Assembly (NCBI RefSeq): GCF_014695585.1
Contig: NZ_JACJON010000073.1
Location: 62,001-126,000 of the forward strand
From: Microcoleus sp. FACHB-831
GTDB taxonomy: Bacteria; Cyanobacteriota; Cyanobacteriia; Cyanobacteriales; FACHB-T130
DNA: 64,000 bases
Direction of reading: 5' to 3'
Under the pieces are notes generated by a model that worked only from the letters and a program-made list of their open reading frames with translations, was not told the origin of the DNA and did no database searches. The position numbers were made by a program, and so were the translations under genes. This document shows, one piece after another, positions 1 to 9,241 of the stretch (positions are counted from its first letter, which is position 1; the number at the start of each line of letters is the position of its first letter).

Positions 1-96
1 ATTACAAAATCTTTAACCGCATAAAATATTTTTGAATTTGGCGTCAAGCTTGATTACCCACTACTTGTGGTAGATGCATTTTTAAAACTAAAAATG
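1..96. other. Window edge, no gene seen
   Basis: AT-rich sequence downstream of the minus-strand DUF92 gene. No open frame or clear terminator is visible. Confidence 0.5.
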
Positions 97-909
97 CTAT
101 AGTAACCAACGCCATAGCAAAGCAAACATCAGGGCGGCGAGCGCGCCTATAAATGTATTAATTACATTCACTAATTCATTCGTTAGATAGATGTATTTAG
201 CTTGCAGTGTGGCTCCAATTACGCTTTCTATATTGGTGGCAATGAATGCTGCTAAAAGGCACCAAAGCACGCCTAGCGAATCAATCAAGCCCACTCCCCA
301 ACCAAGAAGTGCGATCGCTGCTGACCCCACTACCCCAGCTAATGTACCCTCTAAACTTATTGCACCTTCTGTCCCCCTCGCTACTGGTTGTAATGTGGTA
401 ATCAAAAATGTCCGCTTACCGTAGGCTTTCCCTACTTCACTAGCGCAGGTGTCGGAAAGCTTGGTGCTGAAACTTGCAACATAACCCAGTAATAGCAGAC
501 GCACAATATCATTAACAAGTTCCCGATCTGCACAAATTTCTACAAAATTAAAGCAACTAATCGGTACAACGAGAACGAGCAAGGCACACAAAGCAGCAGT
601 AAAAGCAGAACCCCAAACATTTTCTGGCCCCCGCGCTCCCGACCGTTTTTCTGCAATTCCCTCGGCTTCTTTTATATCCATGCCAATGCGCGTGACTCCA
701 GAGCCAACAAGGAAATAAAACAATACCACTACATATCCTTGCCAACCCAAAGTACCCCAAATAAGAACGCCTAGCAGCCAGCCGTGCAATAAACCTGCTG
801 GGGTTAGTAACTTTTTGGGAGCTACGAAGGCGATCGCTAGTAACGCCGCGTTCAATGCGATCGCAACTAACCAGGGATTTTCAAAATTAATATTAGGTAG
901 CATAAGCAT
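97..909 (-). CDS. DUF92/TIGR00297 family membrane protein (VTE6-like phytyl-phosphate kinase)
   Basis: A 270-residue polytopic membrane protein with about six hydrophobic segments. The family signature SDTCASEVGKAYGK lies near residue 150, and the polar stretch GARGPENVWGS near residue 92. Plant VTE6 and its cyanobacterial homologues in this family convert phytyl phosphate to phytyl diphosphate, which recycles chlorophyll-derived phytol into tocopherol and phylloquinone. The family is firm from the sequence; the phytyl-phosphate kinase role is inferred from VTE6. Length is normal. An upstream Met three codons earlier than MLPNIN is possible, so the start is uncertain by a few residues. Confidence 0.8.
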   Translation of the reverse strand: MLMLPNINFENPWLVAIALNAALLAIAFVAPKKLLTPAGLLHGWLLGVLIWGTLGWQGYVVVLFYFLVGSGVTRIGMDIKEAEGIAEKRSGARGPENVWGSAFTAALCALLVLVVPISCFNFVEICADRELVNDIVRLLLLGYVASFSTKLSDTCASEVGKAYGKRTFLITTLQPVARGTEGAISLEGTLAGVVGSAAIALLGWGVGLIDSLGVLWCLLAAFIATNIESVIGATLQAKYIYLTNELVNVINTFIGALAALMFALLWRWLL

Positions 910-1022
910 ATCGATTGCAGCTTCTCACTTTTGCCACAATATTAAGAGCCAAACCATTAAATCGTCTAGCCTGCTAGTTGGGCAGAACATTTGTAAATGC
1001 CAACTTTAATTGTCTATAGCAC

Positions 1023-1463
1023 ATGCTTACTATGAACCAAGTCCTATTTCATCTCGCCTTCCCCGTTACCAACATCGCCCAAACTAAAGCTTTCTACGCC
1101 GATGGATTGGGCTGCGAAGTCGGGCGCGAATCTCCCAGCTCGATAATTCTCAACCTCTACGGTCATCAGATTGTAGCTCACGTTACCCATGAACCGCTTG
1201 CCCCCCAGCGCACTATTTATCCCAGACATTTTGGGCTAGTCTTTACACAAGAAGCTGATTGGGAGAACCTTTTAGCACGGGCGCAAGAGAAAAAATTGAA
1301 TTTTAGAGAACAGCCTAGACGCCGATTTGAGGGCTTACCCACCGAGCATCGCACCTTCTTTCTAGAAGATCCGTTTCATAACTTGCTGGAGTTTAAATTT
1401 TACTGTCATTCTGAAGCGATTTTTGGCGATCGCGAATTTGCTCTGGTGGGCGATCGCGTTTGA
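1023..1463 (+). CDS. VOC family protein (glyoxalase/dioxygenase fold)
   Basis: A 146-residue protein with the paired beta-alpha-beta-beta-beta layout of the vicinal oxygen chelate fold. An N-terminal FHLAFPVTNIAQTKAFY strand-helix and a C-terminal FLEDPFHNLLEFKFY strand give the usual His and Glu metal-ligand positions. VOC members include glyoxalase I, dioxygenases and resistance proteins, so the substrate cannot be assigned. A second ATG at 1032 (MNQVLF) is equally plausible as the start. The 3' end overlaps the convergent lipase gene by about 70 bases, and that overlap is rich in GCGATCGC, which may have extended one of the two reading frames. Confidence 0.8.
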   Translation: MLTMNQVLFHLAFPVTNIAQTKAFYADGLGCEVGRESPSSIILNLYGHQIVAHVTHEPLAPQRTIYPRHFGLVFTQEADWENLLARAQEKKLNFREQPRRRFEGLPTEHRTFFLEDPFHNLLEFKFYCHSEAIFGDREFALVGDRV

Positions 1464-2058
1464 TTGGTTGGGAAAGTGCGATCGCTATTGCATCCAAACT
1501 CCTGCGGTCTGTCACCATCCAAGCATGACCCAAAACTGGCACTTGCACTTCTCGACCTACAGGCATTTTTGAACTGGTGGGCGGAACGATCATTAGATCG
1601 TAAGGCGTCCAGATAGATGTAAAATTCACCTGCTCCAGCATGGCTGCATCTTGATTTAAATCCGCTAGAAAAGCACTTTTAGGACGCATTTGAACGCAGC
1701 CAGGGCCAGAGCGCAAGTAGCCCGTTACAGTTCCGTTGTGGGGCGAAGAGACTGTAATAAAGCGCCCTACGCGGTTAATTCCCCCTAGTCTCTGAACATA
1801 ATAGCGGCTGACGATTCCGCCCATGCTAAAACCAACAATATCCAACTGTTGTTCGGGATCGAAGGTCTTGGCGATCCACTTGGCGACTTGTTCGGCTAGT
1901 TTGTCAAGACCCGCGTCTCCATTATTCGGTATGAGATCTAGGTCGTACACGTACCAACCCTTGCCCGTCAGGTAGTAAGCCATTTTCTTAAATATGGCTG
2001 TCGTGTCGTCGATGCCGTGAATCAATAACACGGGATTGCGATTGTTTAAGTCGTTCAT
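1393..2058 (-). CDS. Alpha/beta-hydrolase, triacylglycerol lipase-like esterase
   Basis: A 221-residue cytoplasmic-looking hydrolase. The oxyanion region PVLLIHGIDD is near residue 12, the nucleophile elbow GFSMGG holds Ser78, and a C-terminal GHAWMV supplies the probable catalytic His. No signal peptide is seen. The family cleaves ester bonds of lipids or small esters, and the substrate is unknown. Length and motif order fit the short cyanobacterial lipase class-2-like proteins. The C-terminal 24 codons overlap the convergent VOC gene, so the last residues (a charged RDRPPEQIRDRQ tail) may be a run-on rather than a conserved part. Confidence 0.8.
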   Translation of the reverse strand: MNDLNNRNPVLLIHGIDDTTAIFKKMAYYLTGKGWYVYDLDLIPNNGDAGLDKLAEQVAKWIAKTFDPEQQLDIVGFSMGGIVSRYYVQRLGGINRVGRFITVSSPHNGTVTGYLRSGPGCVQMRPKSAFLADLNQDAAMLEQVNFTSIWTPYDLMIVPPTSSKMPVGREVQVPVLGHAWMVTDRRSLDAIAIALSQPIKRDRPPEQIRDRQKSLQNDSKI

Positions 2059-2514
2059 GTTGTCTGGGTATCGCTTCTAAACTCCAGCTTAGACGGGTGC
2101 GATCGCTTTCCCCTCTGCCTGGGTGCAGTTTGGTTCATTGGCCTAAGCCTTTTGAGTACAAAATGAGATAGAAATCAATATTTGTAAATTTCTTGCTGCT
2201 TGGCTCATATCTATGCAAAGTTACTATAAGCGATCGCTGTTTATGTAAAGTTTTATGTAAAATTTAAAATAAATATTGCGATTGAACGCCAGGTAAATTC
2301 ATAATTCAATATAAATACCACTTGTAGGGATACCTCGCGAGGCATCGAACCGCCAAGGGTAAGAAAAAACAACAGGCTATTTTGTGGCGCAGATGTTGTA
2401 ATAACAAAGCGGAGAACAATAGCTCCGCTTACAGTCTTATAATCACAAAGACTAGCGATACAGACAGTTTTTTGAACTCAGTCAAAGCCATCTAAAAGTC
2501 AGGAGTAACGATCA
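2059..2514. other. Intergenic region with one hairpin
   Basis: Divergent spacer between the lipase and the small Lys/Ala-rich gene. It contains several HIP1 octamers and a perfect 8-bp stem at 2407-2430 (AAGCGGAG/CTCCGCTT, 8-base loop) about 85 bases before the start codon of the following gene. No RNA gene is recognised. Confidence 0.4.
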
Positions 2515-3033
2515 ATGTTTGGTTTTATTAAAAAGTTTTTCGGCGGAATTGCCGCCTTCATTACCGGGCTTTTTAGCTCCAATAAATCTCCCGAAATCAA
2601 GTCAAGCTCTCCCAAAGCTAAGAAAGGGAGTGGGTTTTTCATGCAGCTAGACGAAGCTGAAGAGACTGAGAATAAAGCTTCTTCCGCTCAACCTGTGAAA
2701 GCCCAGACTGCTCAAAACTCATCACCTGCACCGACTAAAGCAGCCCCATTAGCTGCACCAGCAGCAGCAGCAGTTAAAGCGGAGCCAGCTAAGGTCGAGG
2801 CTAAGAAGCCTGAACCCGCGAAAGTAGAACCAGCAAAGAAACCTGAACCAGTCGCCGCCAATAATAACGGAAGCGCTAATAATAACGGCAAGGTTGCGCC
2901 TAGTAATCAATCAGCTACCTTTGCGCCCCAATATTTGAACCCAGCTAGCAGTTCTAGCAGCCGTCGGCGTCCGGGAGCAAACATGAACTCGTTCTTAGAT
3001 TTGGCGCGTCAGGTCAAAACGCCAAACGCCTGA
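2515..3033 (+). CDS. Conserved cyanobacterial hypothetical protein, Ala/Lys/Pro-rich
   Basis: A 172-residue protein. Residues 1-22 form an amphipathic-to-hydrophobic start (MFGFIKKFFGGIAAFITGLF) that could associate with membrane. Residues 55-125 are low-complexity Ala/Lys/Glu/Pro with imperfect KPEPAK-type repeats and look disordered. The tail holds RRRPGANMNSFLDLARQ. No enzyme motif is present. The upstream AGGAG at about 2502 is a good ribosome site for this ATG. No function can be assigned; a membrane-associated structural or adaptor role is only a guess from composition. Confidence 0.6.
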   Translation: MFGFIKKFFGGIAAFITGLFSSNKSPEIKSSSPKAKKGSGFFMQLDEAEETENKASSAQPVKAQTAQNSSPAPTKAAPLAAPAAAAVKAEPAKVEAKKPEPAKVEPAKKPEPVAANNNGSANNNGKVAPSNQSATFAPQYLNPASSSSSRRRPGANMNSFLDLARQVKTPNA

Positions 3034-3067
3034 AATATTAGGTGGCAATTAGAGAGTGGGGATTAGA

Positions 3068-3103
3068 GGATTGGGAGTCTGGGATAAGCGTTATTCCCAA
3101 TCC
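3068..3103. terminator. Hairpin between convergent genes
   Basis: Perfect 9-bp inverted repeat GGATTGGGA/TCCCAATCC with an 18-base spacer, between the stop at 3033 (+) and the stop at 3128 (-). There is no clear U-tract, so terminator activity is inferred from position. Confidence 0.4.
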
Positions 3104-3127
3104 CCAACCGCAAATCCCCAATCTTCA

Positions 3128-4225
3128 TTAGCTATTAGCGTGTCTGAGGAAAACAAGTCCGCTGTACAAATGGAAAGCGCAGTCCCAAGGAGTATCTTCT
3201 CGGCGTAGCAGGTCAATGTGAGAATTAAAACGCTGTAGTAGTTGGACTTGTTCTACCCCGGTTTCTGCAAAGGCCGTGAAATCAGACCAAATTCGTGTCT
3301 GGGGCAGCTTTTGGTTAACAAAGGTGAGTAAGCTATTCCAGTTGGTTCGAGTTGTCTGCTGGCTAATTGGCTGGGCTTGTGCGTGTTTTGTTTGAGACAA
3401 GACAACGCCGTTCTGAAATTGATAGTTGCGATCGCACAAGCGGAGAATACTGCGTCTTGCGGGTAGATGCAAATCGCAAAAGTGGGCATAATCCAGAGTT
3501 TTGGTTTTGCGTTGCAGTTTACGTTGCCAGTCCATGTCCACAACTTCTTCAAAAATTGGCAACAGCCCCTCTACTCTGGCTTCTACTTCAGACCAGTTAA
3601 AGCTTAGAGAACCCTGTTGATCGTGTTCGTTTTGGCAAAAAACTGTGGGTTGTTTGGCTTCCGACTCGAAGTAGTTAATCCTAAAGACATTTATCTTTTT
3701 AATATCTGCTATTGATGCCCAAAAGCTAGGAATTTCGGCTTCATCTAGCTGCTGACCATAATATCTAAGTTCTCCTACGCTGCCAGCACGGTACAAACGC
3801 CAAGAACGAGAAGGCAAATGCAGCCTTGCGGTGTAAGGATCTAGCTGCATGATACGGGCAAACTTTTGGGCGGCTGCTGTTTTTGCATCGTCAGCTATGG
3901 GTTCTAATACTAAAACGCCTTGTTCTTCTGCGTCGGGAGATGCTTTTGATTTGGCAAGTGCTTGTCGTTTTGTTTCTTTTTCCATTTCTGCCAATCGCTG
4001 CATCCCCTGACGAGCCGCTGTGATAATCTTGGGAATTGTCGTGTTACGCAGTAGATTTAGGTAAGCGGTTTCTGCCGCTTCCAGTTTGCCTGTCACTTCA
4101 TGCAGTCGCCCGACATAAAGCTGCACCCAAGGATTTTGGGGTTCTTGCTTTACTAGATCTTTCAGTAATTGGGCAGCGTTTCGATAGTCTTTGCGATCGA
4201 AGGCGGCGGAAACTTCTTCAATCAT
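3128..4225 (-). CDS. TPR-containing conserved cyanobacterial protein
   Basis: A 365-residue protein. The N-terminal 80 residues carry two tetratricopeptide-like helices pairs (KDYRNAAQLLKDLVKQEPQNP, then GKLEAAETAYLNLLR). A charged linker (residues 85-115) leads to an unrecognised region of about 240 residues rich in aromatic residues. TPR domains mediate protein contacts; no catalytic motif is visible. It lies directly downstream of rsmE on the same strand (71-base gap), so co-transcription is possible. Its role is unknown. Confidence 0.65.
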   Translation of the reverse strand: MIEEVSAAFDRKDYRNAAQLLKDLVKQEPQNPWVQLYVGRLHEVTGKLEAAETAYLNLLRNTTIPKIITAARQGMQRLAEMEKETKRQALAKSKASPDAEEQGVLVLEPIADDAKTAAAQKFARIMQLDPYTARLHLPSRSWRLYRAGSVGELRYYGQQLDEAEIPSFWASIADIKKINVFRINYFESEAKQPTVFCQNEHDQQGSLSFNWSEVEARVEGLLPIFEEVVDMDWQRKLQRKTKTLDYAHFCDLHLPARRSILRLCDRNYQFQNGVVLSQTKHAQAQPISQQTTRTNWNSLLTFVNQKLPQTRIWSDFTAFAETGVEQVQLLQRFNSHIDLLRREDTPWDCAFHLYSGLVFLRHANS

Positions 4226-4295
4226 GGTTTATTGTCTCGTTCTTTCAATGTCGCCAATCAAATTCTTTCTTGAGTGCGGAATTTAACTTCCTACT

Positions 4296-5048
4296 TTATT
4301 GTTCCCAAGCTGCCGCCACTAATGACAATGCCACGAGGGGTGCGGTGACAGCGCGGAGGATGCGGCGACCGAGAGAAACGGGTTGAAAGTCAGCAGCGAT
4401 CGCGCTCTCTACTTCTTTTGGCGTCCAGCCTCCCTCCGGCCCCGTCGCTATTACAATATTTATTTGTTCTTTGTCTGGTGTCATCTGTCGCAAGTCATTC
4501 AAGCAATTTAGGAAATGCGGTGACTCGCCTCTCGCAACACAGATATATTGCTTGTTTTTTGTAAATGACTGCTGAGTATTAATCAATGACAAACTTGTAG
4601 CAAACGGAACGGGATCTAAAATTGTAGGTACGATTTGACGTTCCGATTGTTCGGCTGCTTCCCCTGCAATGCGTCGCCAGCGTTCGAGTTTTTGAGGACT
4701 GGGATTGAGCAGAGTGCGATCGCTAATCGTTGGCGCAATGCAAACTACCCCCAATTCTGTCATTTGACGAACTACTTCATCAAAACCGTTGCCTTTGGGC
4801 AAAGCTACCATCAGCGTCACCGTTACGGGCAACTCATTTTGAACTGAGAGTAATTCAATAATGCGGGCTTGTGCGGCACTCGCTCCTAGACTAGCCAGCC
4901 ACCACTGCCCTTGTCCATCCATAGCAATAAAGCGATCGCCCTCTTTTAACCGCAACACCCGATTTAGATAATGCTGTTGCTGAGTATTCAGAATAATTTG
5001 CTGGTTTTGTAGTTGGTGTGGCGCGATCGCTAACCGTTGCAGTCCCAT
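4296..5048 (-). CDS. rsmE: 16S rRNA (uracil1498-N3)-methyltransferase RsmE
   Basis: A 250-residue SPOUT-class methyltransferase. The N-terminal PUA-like part is followed by the knot region, with the S-adenosylmethionine loop ATGPEGGWTPKEVE near residue 200 and the C-terminal LGRRILRAVTAPLVAL motif. RsmE methylates U1498 in the decoding region of 16S rRNA. Length is normal. The gene starts 12 bases after the DUF389 stop on the same strand, so the two are probably co-transcribed. Confidence 0.9.
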   Translation of the reverse strand: MGLQRLAIAPHQLQNQQIILNTQQQHYLNRVLRLKEGDRFIAMDGQGQWWLASLGASAAQARIIELLSVQNELPVTVTLMVALPKGNGFDEVVRQMTELGVVCIAPTISDRTLLNPSPQKLERWRRIAGEAAEQSERQIVPTILDPVPFATSLSLINTQQSFTKNKQYICVARGESPHFLNCLNDLRQMTPDKEQINIVIATGPEGGWTPKEVESAIAADFQPVSLGRRILRAVTAPLVALSLVAAAWEQ

Positions 5049-5060
5049 TCCTGATGTCGC

Positions 5061-6101
5061 TTAAGTTTCCCTTGCAGGCGATTCAAATTCATTGATGGGA
5101 ATCACCCGTACCTTCAACTGTATCGGCCTTTTTAACTCTTTTTCAATAAATTCTCTGACTAAGCTCACCTGTTTTCCAGTAATCGAACCCAAGGGAGCCG
5201 CCACCTCCAGATGAACTAAAAGCGAATTTCCCTGTTGCTGTACCTCTACTGCACTGATGTCAGAAGTGGAAAAAGTAATAGTTTCCCGTCGGATTAATCT
5301 CTCTACGCTGCGACGAACTTGTTCCTTAACTAAAAGATTCTGGAGCGAAAATCCTAAAGGCAAACCTAATACAACTAGCATTGCAACAGACAGCGCCAAT
5401 CCTTTTTTTGCCCTTTTTAGGGAACCGTAGCGCTGCCATAAAAATACAATTCCACCGCTAAAGATAATGCCAATTAAGTTAGTGATAAACAGCAGAAAAG
5501 CCCCACCACTAACCGACTTGGAACCCAGAGATAGCCCAAGACCAACAACGCTGAGTGGAGGAACGAGCGCCACAGCGATCGCTACTCCAGGTAGCGTGTC
5601 AGCAATGCTGCGTCGAGATTTGGCATACGCTCCTGCTGCTCCCGCTGCTAGCGCGACTCCTAAATCAATCAAAGTCGGACGCACGCGCCCCATAACCTCC
5701 GAGTTAAGCGCTGTTAGCCCAACTCCTTGACAAATTACAATTGATGTAATTATTGTTAGCGCAATCCCAGTTAGTAGGGTTAAACTAGCCCGCTTGAGGA
5801 GACGACGGTTTCCTGCCACCATCGCAAAAGCGATCGCAATAATTGGCCCCATCAAAGGAGCAACGATCATTGCTCCAATAATCGTTGCCGCACTGTTGGC
5901 TAGTAGCCCCAGCGTTGCTATAACCCCAGACAGAAACAGCAAAATGTAGAAATTCACCGAGGGGACTGCCCCTCTCCAAAGGCTGCGATTTAAACTCGCC
6001 AGGGGAACGGGCTTTTCTGTCAGCCAAACCCACTGCCCGCTGTTACTGTTCCAGAACCGCTTGAGCTGCTGATTGCCCCAGCCCGTTACTTTGTTATACA
6101 C
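5061..6101 (-). CDS. DUF389 family membrane protein
   Basis: A 346-residue protein with about six membrane segments between residues 50 and 245 and a soluble C-terminal domain of about 85 residues. The conserved segment SAATIIGAMIVAPLMGPI (near residue 70) and the LGVALAAGAAGAYA helix identify the DUF389/TIGR00271-TIGR00341 family, whose transport or signalling function is not established. The ATG overlaps no neighbour; rsmE follows 12 bases downstream. Confidence 0.85.
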   Translation of the reverse strand: MYNKVTGWGNQQLKRFWNSNSGQWVWLTEKPVPLASLNRSLWRGAVPSVNFYILLFLSGVIATLGLLANSAATIIGAMIVAPLMGPIIAIAFAMVAGNRRLLKRASLTLLTGIALTIITSIVICQGVGLTALNSEVMGRVRPTLIDLGVALAAGAAGAYAKSRRSIADTLPGVAIAVALVPPLSVVGLGLSLGSKSVSGGAFLLFITNLIGIIFSGGIVFLWQRYGSLKRAKKGLALSVAMLVVLGLPLGFSLQNLLVKEQVRRSVERLIRRETITFSTSDISAVEVQQQGNSLLVHLEVAAPLGSITGKQVSLVREFIEKELKRPIQLKVRVIPINEFESPARET

Positions 6102-6192
6102 AAATCACACAATAGGCAACTAACCGGGAATAAAAAAGAGCGCTAACACAGGCTACCTTGTGTCATATCATGTCCAGCCATTTGCCCATAAT

Positions 6193-6240
6193 AAAAGAAC
6201 CCCACCCCTCCCCGCAGGTGGGGTGGGCTGGGATTCTTTT
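6193..6240 (-). terminator. Long imperfect G/C-rich hairpin downstream of the BON gene
   Basis: AAAAGAACCCCA pairs with TGGGATTCTTTT (one mismatch) and encloses a CCCACCCC/GGGGTGGG inner stem. It sits 117 bases past the BON gene stop and before the DUF389 start. On the minus strand the arm ends in CTTTT. The form also resembles mobile palindromic repeats, so terminator function is inferred. Confidence 0.5.
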
Positions 6241-6356
6241 GATATTGGGTGTAATCAACCAGACTTGATATCATAGCTGCCGCTGCTCCCCTGTTTCTTT
6301 AATAAATAGCCTAAGCCCGATTTATTTAGGGCAAAGCTACTAAAAGAAGGCGAACT

Positions 6357-6767
6357 TTAACAACCTTGAATTGTTACTTGGCTGGTATCTAATGCCTTCG
6401 TGCCATCTACTTTGGCAGCTACCTCTTCAATATGGCTGAGAACTGCTTCGCCAGGGACGGTACCTTTTAGCACTATAGTGCCGCCATCTTGCGCGATTTC
6501 CAGCGTTTCCACATTCCCGATGTCAGGATCTTTATCAAAAGCAGCAGCAACGCGCTTGGCTAAACCGTTAGCATCGTATTCCCCCTCAAATCCCATATAT
6601 TCTGGAGGTGTAGGCGGTTTATGCATCCCTGCCTTCTCACGCAGATACCAATCGTACTCGCCAGTCAGCCCAGGACTCATTTGTTCTTCAATAGTTTTAG
6701 GGTCCTCGTGCTTCCCGTCTCCCTCGCTGCTAGATGTTTGCCCAAATTGCCGTTCTACCCAACTCAT
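6357..6767 (-). CDS. BON domain protein
   Basis: A 136-residue soluble protein with a BON domain (residues 65-136). It has an alternating pattern ending in the typical GGTIVLKGTVPGEAVLSHIEEVA strand-helix and TSQVTIQG. BON domains bind phospholipid or act in envelope stress proteins such as OsmY. There is no signal peptide, so this copy is probably cytoplasmic. A strong GGAGGG lies 10 bases before the ATG. N-terminal residues 1-30 are polar and probably disordered. Confidence 0.8.
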   Translation of the reverse strand: MSWVERQFGQTSSSEGDGKHEDPKTIEEQMSPGLTGEYDWYLREKAGMHKPPTPPEYMGFEGEYDANGLAKRVAAAFDKDPDIGNVETLEIAQDGGTIVLKGTVPGEAVLSHIEEVAAKVDGTKALDTSQVTIQGC

Positions 6768-7003
6768 AATCTTTTCCCTCCGTTATGAGTTCTGGCTATC
6801 CTAGTTTTGTGGTGATAACAAAACTTGCTAATTTATGCCATTCCAGCGATACCGAAGAATGACATTAAATATTATTTGCTAGGCTTACCACCCTATTACA
6901 GGACAGCCTGATGTCTGTATCATCCATTACACCTCTGACCAGGTTCTACTTGCATCCCTCATTGGGAATCAGCCATAGGGTAGAGGAACTAGCCCAAACA
7001 AGG
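6768..7003. other. Intergenic region with a possible structured element
   Basis: Between the BON promoter side and the sir terminator. AGGCT (6881-6885) and CCACCCTAT (6888-6896) can pair with AGCCC (6991-6995) and ATAGGGTAG (6975-6983), allowing G-U pairs. CTGAT/ATCAG (6908-6912/6968-6972) pairs inside. This could be a structured RNA or UTR element on either strand. It matches no RNA family I can name. Confidence 0.25.
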
Positions 7004-7030
7004 CAAAAAAAAGCCTGCACTAGCAGGCTA
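7004..7030 (-). terminator. Intrinsic terminator of sir
   Basis: On the minus strand, AGCCTGC-TAGT-GCAGGCT forms a perfect 7-bp stem with a 4-base loop followed by a run of eight T. It starts 38 bases after the sir stop codon. Confidence 0.9.
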
Positions 7031-7067
7031 TAACTAAATTGCTAATTTTTCGAGGGGGCTGCAATAG

Positions 7068-9050
7068 TTAATCTTGCGGTTGTTGATTATCCTGCAAGTA
7101 AGCTTCTATCGCTTCCATAGCCAACTGGCTGATCTGCTTGTTTTGAGAAGCTGCGGCTTCCTTCAAACGGCTGTAAAGATCGGCGCGAAGGCCAATGCGG
7201 TGACGCATTTTCTTAGCAACCTGTGTCGCAGAAGGTTCAGGCATCACCACTTCATTGATCAATCCTTGATCTGACTGGGATGATAGAGGTTCAGACTGAT
7301 ACTCGACAGTAAACTGGCGGATAGCATCGAAACCGACGCGATCGCAAAAATCGCCAAAACTTTCTCCCTCTTTCCGTTCTTGTTTAAAGTAAACAAAAAT
7401 CGGCTCTAAAAAAGTTTCTAGGTCATTAGCGTGCATCCTGTCCACATAAGCTTGTGACAGTCGCGTTTGATCTGGCGAAGCACCCAGCCACACCTGATAA
7501 CTCTCAGTAGCACTGCCAACCAATCCTAACTCCGCTAGGTAGGGACGAGCGCATCCATTTGGACAACCCGTCATCCGCACGACAAAATGCTCATCTTGCA
7601 GTCCCACTTTCTCCAGCACAGAACGAATTCGTTCTAACATACTGGGCATTATCCGTTCGGATTCGGTAATGGCTAAACCGCAAGTGGGTAATGCTGGACA
7701 AGCCATCGAATAGCGCACCAAGGGGTCAATGGCATTAGGATCTACCTGTACTTTGTAACCATCGAGAATTTGCTGAATTGCCTGTCGCTGTTCCGGTGCA
7801 ATGTCGCAAAGAATTAAGTTGTGGTTCGCGGTTAACCGACTTGTTAAGTTAAACTTCTGTACAATTTCCCGCAGTGCGGTTCTAAGTTTGAAGTCGCCTT
7901 CGTCTTTAACCCGACCATTTTCGATGGAAATTCCCAAGAAAAGTTTGCCATCTCCCTGTTCGTTCCATCCCAAGTAATCTTGGTATTTAAACGGCGGTAA
8001 TTCCTTAAACGGTGCTAGTTGTTTGCCGAAATATTCTTCTACCTTGGCACGGAACTTATCAACGCCCCAATCTTCCAAGAGATATTTCATTCTGGCGTGA
8101 CGGCGGTTGGCGCGATCGCCATAATCTCTCTGAGTTGCTAAAATCGCTTTCACCGCGTCGTAGACATCTGCCTTATCTACATAACCAATGGGATCTGCCA
8201 GCCGGGGAAATGTCTCTTCTTTGTTGTGGGTGCGTCCCAAACCACCACCAGCAAAAATGTTAAATCCTTCTAGTTCGCCTTTGTCGTTGGTAATTACAAC
8301 CAAGCTGATATCTTGGGAGTAAAGGTCAACTGAGTTATCCCCCGGTACGGTGACGGCACACTTGAACTTCCGGGGCATATAGCGATCGCCATACAGCGGT
8401 TCTTCTGCATCATTTACATTTGTGCCATTCCCGCTGCGCTGTCTTGCGGCTACTACCTCTGGGTTCTCCTCGGCGCTAATGAATTTTTCGCCATCGAGCC
8501 AAATTTCGTAATATGCGCCAGTTTGGGGAGTTAGCAAGTCGGCTACGTTGTCTGCATACTCCCAGGCATATTGATATTCTGGTCGATTTTTGTATGGAGC
8601 GGGTGGAGCCATGACGTTGCGATTCAAGTCGCCGCATGCTCCCAGCGTTGACCCCATGCTTCTGACGATAGCAGCGATCGCGGGCTTGAGATTCTTCTTC
8701 AAAATTCCGTGCAACTGAAACCCTTGGCGCGTTGTTGCGCGTAGCGTTCCATTGCCATACTCTTCAGCCAACTTTTCTAGGGTCAGATACAGTTCGGGGG
8801 GAATAAATCCTCCCGGACTGCGGGTTCGCAGCATGAACTGGTAGTCTTTTTCCTGCCCTTTCACCCGGTTATCGCGGTTATCCTGCTGGTATGAACCGTG
8901 AAACTTGAGAATTTGAATGGCGTCTTCTGAAAAGTAATTCGTATCCAGTAGCAACTCACTTGCCACTGGTTCGCGCAGGTAATTACTGCGTTCTTTAAGT
9001 CCTTCTACCTTAGAAAGCTTTTGTACTGGGGGTGTGGGAGTTTTAACCAT
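7068..9050 (-). CDS. sir: Ferredoxin-sulfite reductase with C-terminal ribbon-helix-helix-like extension
   Basis: A 660-residue enzyme that reduces sulfite to sulfide with electrons from ferredoxin, using siroheme and a [4Fe-4S] cluster. The cluster ligands are visible as CPALPTC (C-X5-C, near residue 455) and GCPNGC (C-X3-C, near residue 497). Both ferredoxin/nitrite-sulfite half-domains are present, including [12 protein letters not shown] near residue 110. Sulfite rather than nitrite reductase is chosen from overall length and the N-terminal sequence. Residues from about 610 to 655 ([18 protein letters not shown] through [12 protein letters not shown]) look like an appended ribbon-helix-helix domain. 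The gene stands alone with its own terminator. Confidence 0.88.
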   Translation of the reverse strand: MVKTPTPPVQKLSKVEGLKERSNYLREPVASELLLDTNYFSEDAIQILKFHGSYQQDNRDNRVKGQEKDYQFMLRTRSPGGFIPPELYLTLEKLAEEYGNGTLRATTRQGFQLHGILKKNLKPAIAAIVRSMGSTLGACGDLNRNVMAPPAPYKNRPEYQYAWEYADNVADLLTPQTGAYYEIWLDGEKFISAEENPEVVAARQRSGNGTNVNDAEEPLYGDRYMPRKFKCAVTVPGDNSVDLYSQDISLVVITNDKGELEGFNIFAGGGLGRTHNKEETFPRLADPIGYVDKADVYDAVKAILATQRDYGDRANRRHARMKYLLEDWGVDKFRAKVEEYFGKQLAPFKELPPFKYQDYLGWNEQGDGKLFLGISIENGRVKDEGDFKLRTALREIVQKFNLTSRLTANHNLILCDIAPEQRQAIQQILDGYKVQVDPNAIDPLVRYSMACPALPTCGLAITESERIMPSMLERIRSVLEKVGLQDEHFVVRMTGCPNGCARPYLAELGLVGSATESYQVWLGASPDQTRLSQAYVDRMHANDLETFLEPIFVYFKQERKEGESFGDFCDRVGFDAIRQFTVEYQSEPLSSQSDQGLINEVVMPEPSATQVAKKMRHRIGLRADLYSRLKEAAASQNKQISQLAMEAIEAYLQDNQQPQD

Positions 9051-9241
9051 CGAAAATTGGGGGGCTGAAAATGTGAACGCATTCCCGGTAAGTCGGTCGG
9101 GATTCTGTTGAATCCTAATATCCTAATTTTACAACGCCCAGTCTGGGCACTGCTTTACAAACCTAAACTTTTAACAATTATTGTAGGAACTACCCGCCAC
9201 TACTATGCTTCAAATGCAAAGTAGGCACAGAAGTAAGTTCG

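Noticed and set aside
557-760. Minus-strand 67-codon frame inside the DUF92 gene
   Set aside because: Shadow frame of a well-supported membrane protein gene; no family resemblance.
6881-6995. 6S RNA, SRP RNA or TPP/cobalamin riboswitch
   Set aside because: Closing stems are present, but the length is short for 6S, and signature motifs of SRP RNA and of these riboswitches are missing.
7068-9050. Calling the gene ferredoxin-nitrite reductase (nirA)
   Set aside because: Length and N-terminal sequence fit sulfite reductase better, and no nitrate-assimilation genes are adjacent.
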